64,000 nucleotides of DNA from Thuidium tamariscinum (Eukaryota > Streptophyta > Bryopsida > Hypnales > Thuidiaceae), in assembly GCA_947034885.2 (NCBI GenBank), contig OX344750.2, positions 3,100,001 to 3,164,000 of the forward strand, written 5' to 3'. Both the position numbers and the translations under genes were made by a program. Below, piece by piece: positions 1-10,984 of this stretch; the stretch's first letter is position 1, and each line of letters begins with the position of its first letter. The notes beneath the pieces are model-generated. The model was not told where the DNA came from, did no database searches, and was given only the letters and a program-made list of their open reading frames with translations.

Positions 1-1840
1 CTACTCTTATTGCAACCCTGAATTGGAACTTGAACCATAGAGTACTAGAAATTTGATACTGTTTATGTAATACATAGTTGAAGAATGACAACTGAAGCAC
101 CCTGAAAACACCATGGTATCACCATTTTGTCCTACCTTGAAAATTGAAAAAAAAATCCCTCCAGAGGTATTCCACTGAATTGAAGTTCATTGACTGATAA
201 AGGTGTGTCGAGTGAAATGAATATGGCAGTAGAGAGTGTAGAGACATTGGTACAGTGTTAGAAGTACAGTTTTGTTATCTCTGTTGATTAAGAAGTACCA
301 AGGTACGTAGTTTTATTTAGTCATGTCTACTGTTAATAAACCATATGAAGGCTGAATTAGTTAAGTTAGTAGGCGTAGAACCTCATGGAATACTTCCTGG
401 AAGTTGTATTTCTGCAATAAGTATGGAATGTAGCTTACTAGGACAAAGATTTATTAAATTATTGGGAGGTTTGTCCAAATAATTGTCGAGAATTTAAGAA
501 GGTGTGGCACATTCTTCAGGTGGTCCTGAAAAAATTTTGGGACAGCATGATGATGAAGAGTACTAAAGTGAGGAGATAAACAAATTGCTTTATTAATAAT
601 GGAAGTAGGCTTCATGTTTTTGAGGTATACTGTTTGGAAGACATACTTCCTTACTATGAGGAATGATTATGTAATTCCTGTATTATAGGTCTTTTATTTC
701 AACAGAGTGCATTGCTGGTTAAATATGTAGGAGTCAATATGAAACACAGAAAGGACACCTAATGTTTAATATTCAGTAGAAATAGAAAAGTGAATTCCGT
801 AATTGTTTTAAAAAAGAAGGTAAATCTGCCGGTGAGTGGACAAATTAATGGCATGTGGCCTATCCTTCTCTGAACTTTACTGATGGTATAGTAAACCAAA
901 TGCACGAGGTGCTTGACTAGCATATGTTTGCCCGTGAGGGGCTGGTAAATTGATGGCATGTTCATCGCAAGAACTGTTTTGGCTTTAAGTGGGTGTTGAT
1001 GCTATGCAAGTCAGATGTCTGTGTTCAGGCATTTTGCAAGTGGGGAGAAAGTATATCAATGTCTTACAAGAAGTAATTAAGTCAATGAAACTTACTTTTC
1101 AGGATTATGAACATTAGTGGCATCATGGAAGAGTTAACCATGACTATTGTATTTTCAAACGGAGTTTGGACTAGTGTAAGTTTTCCATAAGTGTACTGTG
1201 TTCAGTGAACCCTAAAAAATTCAGGGAAGGTCCACAGGCAATGAACCCTTGTCATTTTAATTAAATTTTCCATTCACAGTAATGGAGAAAGATATAAGTG
1301 TTATGAAGAAGTATTGCAATTCAATAATGTTCAATTCAGAATGCTGGAGAAAGATATAAATTTTATGAGAAAGTAGCGGAGTTCAAAAATGTTGGACTGA
1401 ATTGTGACTATGCTCCTGTATGTGTGAACTCCTGAAAGAGTATGTGGAATTGGACTGTTAAGGATGCAGTTTCCCTTTTTTTTCATTTTGAGCATTTGAT
1501 GGGCGAAGTGCAGCAATCAATAGAAGTTATAAGAAGTACAGATGAGAGAAGGGAGTGCCTTTGGTATGGACATGGCATTTAATTAGAGCAAGTCAAGTGG
1601 TATGTTCAGGTTTTTTCAGTAGTTGAGGGTGGGGAATGGAATGCAATTATGTTTCATAAAAAGGAAAATGCCTGAAGGAGTATATGTAGAGCAATGGTAC
1701 CTTCCTGGAAATATATGACAGTTTCCATGATATGCTTCAGAACAAGGAGGATAGGAAGATATTGTTGCTTTGCGTGATCAACATTAGGAAGTTCTATTTT
1801 TTTCGTGATGGGATTATGAATTGTCTTTAACTTATTTGGA
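1..1840. other. Non-coding C-poor stretch, probable interior of a CACTA element
   Basis: I see no convincing exon. The plus strand has many G, A and T and few C, as does the stretch up to about 6.2 kb. A 62-bp imperfect tandem repeat lies at 1284-1407: the word GGAGAAAGATATAA recurs at 1284 and 1346, followed by similar sequence. If this belongs to the CACTA element ending at 6407, its main transposase exons would lie left of the window or have been lost. Confidence 0.4.
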
Positions 1841-2734
1841 ATGCATTGTAGGAGGTATGAGGTGATATGTCAAGACAGGACAAATGCACGTAATGATTTC
1901 CGTCGAAGGCATCCTCACAGAGGTGGCAGAAGAGGGGCTCCTTTTCCTCATGGAATGGAAGAAATTCCTGCATTTGCTGATTGGTTCCAGGAGGAGGTGG
2001 AGAAGGCTGTGGCAGAAGGAGAAGTGGTTGACCAGGATGTGATGGACTCTTCCAAATTACCTTCTTTGCATGCTAAAAAATATAGGAGCATGTATGCTTA
2101 TGGTTACCATTTTCGGGTGAAAAGTGCCGAACAGAGCATCACTAGTACTTGTGACTCAGGAGTGGCTGCCGTGTTCCGACAACCATGTCGCTCTGGCAGG
2201 AGAGACCGCAACATTGTCAATGAGGACCTAGAATACATTGGTCAAATTGAAGAGATAGTGGAGCTAGATTATGGGGGGCATTGCGTGTTACTCCTAGTCT
2301 GTGATTGGGTTAAAGCTAATTACAGAGGACGAAATGCAACAGTGAAAAAAGATGAGTGGGGCTTCACCATGGCAAATTTTCGAGCACGAGTGCCATTCGG
2401 TTATGAGTCTTTTGCTTTCCCTATTCACTGTCAACAAGTCTTTTTTTCAGATGATGAGGATGAGGCAGGTTGGAAAGTGGTTTTAAGAACTGAGGTGCGG
2501 GGACGTAGGGTGGAGATTGGAGCGGAAGGAGAGGATGAACCAGAAATGTTTGCTATGGGCCAGGACGTTGATTTTGAGGGATTCCAGGCACCCGCGGAAG
2601 TTCAGGATAATTTAGGAAATGAAGTCCAAGAAGGGAGAGACATTGAATTGAATGAAGTACTGAATGAGGTCCTGCAAGATAATCCCGTGATGTTTGATAG
2701 GGATGTGGGGGAGTCCTCTGAAGACGAAGAATGA
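1841..2734 (+). CDS. DUF4216-type C-terminal part of a CACTA (En/Spm) transposase
   Basis: Open frame of 297 residues ending in TGA. Residues about 45-110 (ADWFQEEVEKAV, then YAYGYHFRVKSAEQS and CDSGVAAVF) followed by about 128-215 (EDLEYIGQIEEIVELDYGG, VLLLVCDWVKANYRG, DEWGFTMANFRARVPFGYE, CQQVFFSDDEDEAGWKVVLRT) follow the order of the DUF4216 region that lies at the C-terminal end of plant CACTA TNP2-like proteins. The tail is acidic and ends SSEDEE. The core Transposase_21 domain is absent, and no ORF upstream in the window supplies it. The first ATG is taken as the start, but the ORF could equally be the last exon of a longer protein: an AG follows closely in gcattgtag. DUF4216 has no known catalytic role. 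The frame is intact over 0.9 kb, so decay is recent or the exon is selected. Confidence 0.75.
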   Translation: MHCRRYEVICQDRTNARNDFRRRHPHRGGRRGAPFPHGMEEIPAFADWFQEEVEKAVAEGEVVDQDVMDSSKLPSLHAKKYRSMYAYGYHFRVKSAEQSITSTCDSGVAAVFRQPCRSGRRDRNIVNEDLEYIGQIEEIVELDYGGHCVLLLVCDWVKANYRGRNATVKKDEWGFTMANFRARVPFGYESFAFPIHCQQVFFSDDEDEAGWKVVLRTEVRGRRVEIGAEGEDEPEMFAMGQDVDFEGFQAPAEVQDNLGNEVQEGRDIELNEVLNEVLQDNPVMFDRDVGESSEDEE

Positions 2735-5700
2735 TGGATGTGGAAGGGAATTGGAGGTAAGCAGGTTTTTCACATCTTAAGTTACAACAGAAGTGTATGA
2801 GTGAGTAAGCTAATGTAGCAATTATGAAAGAATAGCATTCCTTGAGTTTTCAGTGATGTGAATAGCATGAACAAATGGGCAGGTGCAGAACTTTGAAAAA
2901 GAAAATCATGTTCATCCCAGGTAGTGTATATGAAAATTGATGAATTTGTTTGTTTGTTATTCATGACCATGAAGACAAGCAAAGCTGAAGGAAGTTAAAC
3001 TTTGAAAATAATTTTGAGACTTGGGGGATTTTTTTATGAACTTGTTAGGTGAAGTGGAAGTAGTAACTTTAAGGAGCTTTGAATCTGGAGAGGATGGTGG
3101 AAGTCACTTTGAACAGGTAGTTTATGAAATTATTCTCATACAATAACATTATGTAAGAGGGGTTAAGGTGTAAGTATGAAAAAAAAAGAGAACCAGTGCT
3201 TGAAGGGCTCAATTTTCTTTTTGAAAAAAATGTTGACATGTAAATATTTTGAGTTAATTTTCAGTTGAGAACGAGCAGAAGATTGTAGGACAATGGCAGT
3301 AGTTGTTTCCTTTGTTATGAAGCAATTCAGAAGCATAGGAGAGTTTTTTAAGGAATTCAGACGTGAGACAGTAATAATGATCATAGGTCTTGTATGAACC
3401 ATTTGAATGGAAGTTGTAAGAGAAATGGAGAGAGCGAAGACATTGATTAAAGTGGGTACACCTAAGAGCGTTACTTATTATTACTGTGTCTAGGTCCTCC
3501 TATCATGCTGTTAAGATTTTTATGAAGTGTTCTTGGCGAGTGAGAACATGTTCGAACACATCGAAGAATAGAGGATTATGATATTGTATGGAATAGTTAT
3601 TAATAGTCAAAGTCTGTTTTTGAAAGCGCCATCTATGGTCTGGGTGCATGAGTGATTTAGGAAATGTATGCACATTGTAGATGGTGCTTGAAGGTCAGGT
3701 GCCATTTTGTGTGTACTGACCTTACTTCTTGCTCTGAATACTAGTTTGCCTATGCTGGCCATTCAGTGATTGTTCAAGTCAAATAAGGAACCATGTGATG
3801 TGCAGTTTACAAGTATGAGTAAGATGGTTCTTAATGTCCAAGGTATTTTATAACCCAGCAGCCCTATCAAAAAGTAAAGGTTGACTTGAGGGCATGGTTA
3901 GTTATATAGTAGGTATAGGTTCAGGTGTGGACTGAGGTAAATAACAATGGCAAGAAGTACAAGATAGGTTTTTTTCAATGTATGGGCAAATGCTTATGTG
4001 TCCTTCCTTTGAAGAGGGTTTGAAGTTGTTGTGAGGTTGCTGAATTTGGGGGAGTCATCTTGAAGGAGGTCACATTTTAGTAAGAAATTCGAATACATAA
4101 TTTCTATTTGTAATTTTTGTATGTGCTGGCTTCGAAAAAGAGAGGAAATGACAGTTTTGAAACATTGTGGCAGCAGTGTGCAAGGGCATTATTGCTGTTT
4201 GACATTTTGCAACAGATATTCCCTCTGGTTTTCCTAAAAGCTTGAAGTTGATGTTCTTTTGGGGGGGAAATTAGGGCTTTGGATGTTTTGACTACAGAAA
4301 TTGTGTTCTTGGCTTTTATGCAGGAAACAATTCAGCGCAAGTCAAGTCGAAATGCATCTTCGGAGCACAGGTGATTCGAAATGATAATAATTAGAATATG
4401 AAAGTTGTGCTTTGTTTGAGGGTCTAGGTTTTTTTAAACACCTCTGAGGAAGTGGCACCTGTAGGAAATGTCCCCAGAGTACTAACATGCCTAATGAATT
4501 TCGAAAAACACTTAGGAAGCTGAATTGTATTGTAATCTGTGAAGTAGAAAAGGGGAATTGTGATGTTGTGAGGTAATGAAGGAAATGAAATCAACGTAAA
4601 TAATTGAAAAATGTGGTAATTAAACATTTGTAGTGTTAGTTTAACATTACAGGACCAGGTACTGTACTAGGAGTTGTACATAATTTTCAGAAGTCCAAAG
4701 GAATGTGGACTATAGAGTGAAGAGAGTAACTTGCAAGGAGCATGTGCAGTTGTATGGTTTTGGTTTTACAAATGTGCACAGGTTTGAGAACATGTGGAAG
4801 CTATCATTTCAATGTTATGGCCCAACAATAAAGATTTGTACTGAACATTGTCAAAGGTTGTCTATGAACATGTAATGGAAGAATGGCGATGACCAGTTCT
4901 AAGGACATGTTATGTGAATAAGAAATTTTTCATCTGAGGATTTGAATCCGAACTTCAAAATCACATACGAATCACAGTGCTGAGAAAATGTACTGGTTCA
5001 AATCATGGAAGTGGTCCATGTGTTCAGCTTCCAGGATGAGGGATATGAAAAAGGCAATGTCTTTCATGATGTCTTCACATAAGCAGGGGACCTAAGTCCA
5101 GGGAATAGAAAGGAAATGAAAAAAAGGTAGAAAGTAGGATATGCAAAGGAGTTAGTAGGTAATGATGTTCTGTGTGATAGTGTATGGCATTTATGATAAT
5201 TCAAACAATTAGGAAGGTATGAAATTGCGAAGGAAATGGAGAAGTAGCCAAGGCAGTACTTTTTATGTATGAGATGTAGTTTCTGAGCTAGAATGATTAG
5301 TGAGAAGAAGCTTCTTCCATTGACTAATTTTGTTTGTTGTATTATAACCTGCAGGCATGCAAACAAGGGTACTCTATTGAAGTGTGGATTTTCTGTGTTT
5401 GAACGTGGTGGGAATTATGGAGGACTAGAAATAGCGTGTGCATGCTTTCAGGGGAGGTAAACATATGCTGCAGTGGCATTTTCTCTCCTAAAAGGGTGTG
5501 CATACAAGAACCTCTTGTCCTGTTTTCATATAGAGCACTGTGCACAGGATACCTTGGAAGTACAGAGGCAGAAGTAGTTGAATATGGCTTTGGCATTTCA
5601 TGTGCATTATTTGAATTGCAATGGAGGGCAGTATTTTTAGTGCAAAGTATGACAAAGTAGGGTGTGTCATATTCTAAGATTTAGTTGAAAAGTAAGGTTA

Positions 5701-6240
5701 CTGTAGGCAATGGAAATGGAAGAAGTAGGGAGGCATGGAACCATGTATGTCCAGCAGTGATTGTTGTTCTTTTCTTTGATTAATTGGAAGTCATCATCTA
5801 TGATATTCTGTATTTATTGTGAATTTTTTTAACAATAATATGAAGCCAAACAGGACTGCAACACTGAAACCACATGATAGAAATTTAGGTTTGCGTGTTT
5901 TTGAAGTACAATTAGAATTTGAAGTCTTCCACAAATATGTTTGCATGTTGCAGGTAGGTTGATGTTAATTACAAGTTGAATATGTGATGGAGATAAGTCT
6001 TATGTGCACAGTGTTGAAAGAGAAAGTTAAGACTTCTATACATGAAATCACAGTCTATTACAAAGTTTTATGCTTCTTGGAATTGTTGCATGGCATGCTG
6101 TCCAGTGTACTTTAGCTCGCAATATTGTCTGGAAGAAGTAGAGAATATGTGAAGACTAGTGTCCAAGGGCAGTACATGCTGTATCCATTCCCTTCACTCT
6201 TCATTTTTCAGAGTGAGCCCTAAAAATAAATATTACAGTT
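2735..6240. other. C-poor non-coding DNA between the DUF4216 ORF and the CACTA terminus
   Basis: No exon-like frame was found; the short ORFs here look random. Plus-strand composition stays G-rich and C-poor (in 3061-3120 I count 19 G and 6 C). Words such as gaagta and aacatgt recur. This fits the long repetitive subterminal zone of a CACTA element or its 3' untranslated region. The skew fades near 6.24 kb, about 170 bp before the proposed terminus. Confidence 0.4.
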
Positions 6241-6407
6241 TTGATTCTATGTCAGAGAATATGTTACCCAAATCAACAAAAAACTTTTGAGTTTTTTAAT
6301 CAAATTAACAAAGCTTTGTCAACTTGATGAGAAAGCTTGTTTCAGTACCTAAATCAACAAAAAACTGTTACTGTTTTGTTAATCTGGTCCCTCATTTTCT
6401 ACTAGTG
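6240..6407. mobile_element. Right terminus of a CACTA-type transposon
   Basis: Position 6407 ends the string CATTTTCTACTAGTG. Its reverse complement, CACTAGTAGAAAATG, has the form of plant CACTA terminal inverted repeats. Just inside lie repeated subterminal words: AAATCAACAAAAAACT occurs near 6270 and again near 6352, with inverted relatives. The three bases after the end are taa. The left end is not in the window upstream, so the element is cut by the window edge. The DUF4216 ORF upstream supports the assignment. Confidence 0.55.
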
Positions 6408-6809
6408 TAATCTCCTGCAAGTTCCTGGTTTCAAGCAAACTAAATGAAAAGGTCCATATACACTGAAATAGACCGTGAATTGAGGAATTTCAAAGGTCAA
6501 ATTGAAGGTCATCAACTGCAATCTTATCAACTAAGCAAATTCTCCTCATGGATGATGATTCTTCAACCAATTTCGCTTCAGCAATCTTCATTTGCGATCT
6601 TGCAGTTGACATGTCCAGGGGATTAAATGTCTTCCCCAACATTGCTACCTCCAACTAAAACAAATACAAAAACACATTTTGTTAGTAGTGGCCAAAAGAA
6701 TTTGACATATGCATAAATAAGCATAAATTTCACTTGCAAAACCAAAAATTAAAGTAGAAAATTTAATAGACTAAAAAATTCAATAAAAAATGTGCCATGC
6801 AAATACTTA

Positions 6810-8145
6810 CTACACATAAGAAGAATCCCCCTTGCTCTTTTGTGATTTCAACAACACCATGCAAATCATAGCACGTGCAATTGCACCATACACCACATCA
6901 CTCCCAAAAGGATCTGTGAAGCCAAATTCGTTTGTTTGAATCCTCCATTTGTTACCTTCAAACAAAATACAAATTAAATAACAAAAAATTTAGTATAAGT
7001 TGCAAATTTAGATCTTCACAAACCTCCAACTAATATATGAAAAATTATATATTTTATGAATTGTCACAAAGTAGAGCATATAACAAATGATTATCACTAA
7101 TTTGAGTAAGTTATAATTACAATGATTTGAGTAAGTTATGAATACTTTCCAAAGGAAATCTAAGTTAAGTCTCAGGAACTAGTGGCTACAAACTCCAAAT
7201 TCAAACTGACCTTCTCGATGGTTTTCAAGCTCATCAAACCACTGTTGGAATTCTTGATGAGAAGAATTTCCACTTTGGCTTGGGACAACCTAACTTCATG
7301 TAAAGCTCCAATTTGGCATCTCGGATCAAGCTGCTTCGACGATCCCTTACGTTCTTATTGACCATTTTTGATAGGCCACCATTTGGTCCTAGAGGTCCCC
7401 AAGCTTTCAAGAACTCAACCTTTGCCAAATCATTCTCCTCGATGTCAAAAGAAATCATCATGGCCTCAAAGAGAATCTCATCAGTGGGATACATTGTTGA
7501 ATTTGAGAATCTCCCGAGAAGGAGTTTGCTCACAACCTCAGTTTGCTTGATCTGAAAAGACAATGCAAACAATGCAAAGTAACTGTTCAACGTGGCTATT
7601 CAATGTAATTGCATAGTAAAGGCACAAACAATTAGGTAACTTAGCATTTGGAAAGAAGCCAAAACAACATTTTACAACAAAAAATCAAAAGTAAAACATA
7701 GAAAAGGATTATACCTTCACTTGTGTAGGGTTGCAACATGGCATAATGTCTTTACATTTCTCCATGGCAATTTCCAATGCCCTTGTAGTAGAGAGTAGTT
7801 GCTGTCGAAGCAACTCATTGTCCTTTATGAGTTTTGCATAGTGCCTTTTTTGGACCGCATCCATAGGAATACTAAAGTATTCCTTACCTTGTTGATGGTT
7901 GGGAGGAATAGTAGATGTCCTTTCTTGTCTTTCAATCTGTCCAACGGGGTACTACTAATTCTTGTGACATCAGCTTCTACTCCTCTATTCAAGCTTTGCA
8001 TAGCATATCCCCTGCTGGACTGGCTCCCATGAGATGGAGTGATGTTCAAATGGCGTCCTCTATGCACTGGAGTTTTAAACTGTGCCTTTAAGGCAGCCAA
8101 TCGTCTAACCTCTTGTTGGCTAGGCATTGAAATTTTCAGAGCCAC
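6810..8145 (-). pseudogene. Broken multi-exon gene of unrecognised family (coiled coil plus conserved-looking C-terminal domain)
   Basis: Exon-like pieces in order are about 7826-8145 (MALKISMPSQQEVRRLAALK), a coiled-coil piece ending at 7715 (QKRHYAKLIKDNELLRQQLL, then ALEIAMEKCKDIMPCCNP), 7211-7551 (IKQTEVVSKLLLGRF, EFLKAWGPLGPNGGLSKM) and a last exon 6810-6955 (RIQTNEFGFTDPFGSDVVYG). GT donors at 7714 and 7210 and AG acceptors before 7551 and 6955 fit. The reading frame breaks twice: near 7920, between the N-terminal piece and the coiled coil, and near 7276, where the frame must shift by one base to enter SGNSSHQEFQQWFDELENH. I do not recognise the family. It begins 400 bp beyond the CACTA terminus, so transposon ancestry is possible. 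Assembly indels would be an alternative to real decay. Confidence 0.5.
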
Positions 8146-8428
8146 TAGTGTTCAGGTCCTCCGTATACTGCAAGTCCTACACAAACATAGTTTCATGAAC
8201 CTGCTCATAATTAGAATTTCATTCTTAAAATCTTCACGCATGAATGCTTAACATTGCTTAACATTGAGATATCATAAACACTGCAAAAATAATTTTTAGG
8301 TGTTGCAAATCAATTAATCACAAAACTGAAGCCATGTGCAACTCTCTCTCACTCAAGAAAAAAGGTTTGCATGTGCATCTCTCTCTCACTCAAGAAAAAA
8401 AGTTTGCAAATTGCAACAAAAATGAAGA

Positions 8429-8743
8429 TTAGTGCAGCGCATGTTTCACGGAGAACGCAACTTGAACACAACAGAATTGCCACACAACCTGAACACAATT
8501 GAACGCAACTTGAACGCAACTTGAACGCAGCTTGAATGACTTAAGCTTCCTGAAATAAGTTATCATGCGAATCAAAGTTTCCCGCTCCCGCTGAATCGAC
8601 TGAACCTCCAGACCGAACCTGGACAAGAGGTTTGGAGCGAGGTTCGGAGGCACAAGAACCTTCGTCATCTTCGATCTTGCAAGCCGGCGTTGTGTGTACA
8701 TCGCGCAAGTCAGAAATCTTCCACTCTCATCCTTAGCAAACAC
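8429..8743 (-). other. Possible 5' exon or unrelated short ORF (104 aa)
   Basis: This open frame contains RSKMTKVLVPPNLAPNLL and SIQRERETLIRMITYFRKL, which look protein-like and could be an upstream exon of the broken minus-strand gene. The C-terminal third is translation of a short repeat (aacttgaacgc units around 8500-8535) and is probably not coding. No homology was recognised. Confidence 0.25.
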
Positions 8744-8868
8744 AAAAAAACTTCAGTGTGTTTCATTGTCGTAATTGCATTCCTCAAACATCTTGATACT
8801 ACCCCAACACCCCGTCATTCTCGCAATCAATCGCCTTAGTTACCTAAGCTCTCAATCTCAAGAATGTT

Positions 8869-8940
8869 GCGCCTCTCGCAAATGAAACCGCGCCTCTCGC
8901 AAATGAAACCGCGCCTCTCGCAAACACACCGCACCTCTCG
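8869..8940. repeat. 21-bp tandem repeat, about 3.4 copies
   Basis: Units beginning GCGCCTCTCGCAAATGAAAC start at 8869, 8890 and 8911, with a partial fourth copy. The first two are identical and the third diverges at its end. The short ORF across it (8864-9076) encodes RLSQMKP repeats and is probably a by-product. Confidence 0.8.
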
Positions 8941-9079
8941 TCTTGCCCTAAACATAACTCTCACGGACGCCTTCGACCGCTCATTCCACCGCTCAAAACT
9001 TTGTCACGAAAGCATGCTGGAATTTCTAATGGAAGAGGCTAATGAGATCTTGGAAACTGCGAATTGGCTGCGATGAACA

Positions 9080-10984
9080 CGATGATGAACACACCTGCTG
9101 AAAGAGAGAGAAAGCACCGTCCCTCTTTCCATAAGCGAAATAGGTGAAGAAAGGTAAGTTTTCATCCATCTTACAAATAAAGTTTTCATTCATTTTGATT
9201 GATGTAATAGGTACGGGCGGTGATTTAACAGGTTAGTGGTGATAACATGATGACTCTGAATTTCCAAAATCAATCTCAGATTAGAAAGTTGGACGGAAAC
9301 AACAGCCTTGCCTTTGACATTTGAGCTTCAATGTTGTAGCGATTGTAGGTGCGTGAGGGGCCGGGATCATGGCGTGAGGGGCAGGGATCCAAGTGCGTGC
9401 AGTGCTTGTTGCTCGCTTTCCGGACGGAGGCTTGATTCAATTAGTTTCGAACTGCAAGGGCTCGGTCCATGAGCTCTACAAACACCGCTGTGTTCTGTCC
9501 AAGTGTTTGAGTTCGCTTAGTAATCAAGTTAGTGGTACTGGAGGTTTGCTGCCGACTGGCTGGATCTTGAAAGTCTTATGCTTCTTTTGACTTGCGATGC
9601 ACAAACTTGATCGTACTATGCTTCAATGTTTCTTGATCGTCTTAAGATTGTCTTAGGAGGTGTCTGCATTGTTGTTCAATGGAGCCAAGAAATGTTGATT
9701 TGAATTCTGTTATGGAAGACTCTTAAGCCTTAAGGACATGGACACACACAACGGAGTTTTCAGAGTTTACTCGCAGTTTGTTTGAGACAAATTACTCAGG
9801 CGGGAGCCATTGATGCTCGTCGCAGATTGTAAGTACATGGGATGATCACGATTATGGACTGAACAATGCAGGCAAAGAGTATGATGGGGAAGATGCCAAT
9901 CAGCAGGTGATGCTTGACTTTCTGAACGAAGCTCTTGATAGCCCAAGGTAAGGCACATGCTTCCCCGTTTGCTTGCATTGAGGTGTTCAGGTTTTAGGGT
10001 TTCTTCACTCTCCTCGGAGACTTATTCTATGCTTACAAGAGTATATTCTAGTGATTGTTTTTTTACCAGTATTAGGTTGATCCTAATTTTATTTTGATCC
10101 TTACCTTATTATTTTCAGATTGTTTTATTCGAATGTTTTTTCTCAATGTGTAGCTTTTGGTCTGTGCAGACATTACTTTCAGCCAATTTCGAAGAAGAGA
10201 CCCGTGGGAGCTCCAGATCGCTGCTCACAGAGCTTTGTTCACGAACGTCACGACTGATACTGCTAAAGGTGTGGTGTTAATGACCAGGATAGAGGACCCA
10301 ATGAAGCATTCACTCCCCAGATGTGCACTTTCGTTTTGTTCATGTTCTTGGTTTAGTTATGTTCAGGAAGTGAGGTCAGAAACAACTCTCGATCACGGCT
10401 GAGGGATGGTAAGGCCTTTCTATTGATTGAATTTCTCTGTGTTCGTGGTAAGCTGGAAGAACTGGAATGTTCCCTTAGTATCTTTATCATAACTTGAACT
10501 CCATGTTTTCATCCTCTCTTTGTCAATGCTAGTTTTTCTATTTAGGCCTGAGGAGGAATTGCTCCGTGATTGCGGAAAGTCCTGTCTGGATGTATTTCAG
10601 TCCAGCGACAATAATATTGCTGACATTTCTAATTGGCGACCTGAATTCTGTAGGTCAGACCAAGTGCGAAATCATGGGGAGACAATATAGCTAGACTTGG
10701 TGACAGTGTGGCCAAACTTGGAGCTAGAGTGGGGGCACGAACTCAAAGAGCAATCCAGACTGCATTGAAAAGAGTAAGCAAAGCAACAAGACGCATTAGC
10801 AGGTGGTGGTCTGGCAATAAGCCAGGCGCAAAACCCTCCACTCCATCTCGTTCCAAACGGAAGTCAAGTTCAGACTTTGGTTCAGATCTTGACACGGAGA
10901 AGCATTGCAATTATAAGATCCTTCTTTCTTTTCTTGAAAGAAAGCAGCTGGTGTTGTGATAAGATTGCTAGGTTTGGACTAAAG
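9080..10984. other. GC-richer stretch with exon-like fragments but no confident gene
   Basis: Several short open pieces look better than random and are flanked by splice-like signals. They are about 9870-9951 (NQQVMLDFLNEALDSPR before gtaagg), about 10168-10320 after a tctgtgcag acceptor (DITFSQFRRRDPWELQIAAH), about 10549-10650 (PEEELLRDCGKSCLDVFQ) and 10654-10910 after ttctgtag (SWGDNIARLGDSVAKLGARV, then a basic stretch). They do not join into one frame that I can defend and are not in frame with the zinc-finger exon at 10985. They may be relics of a host gene or 5' exons of the next gene. Confidence 0.3.
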
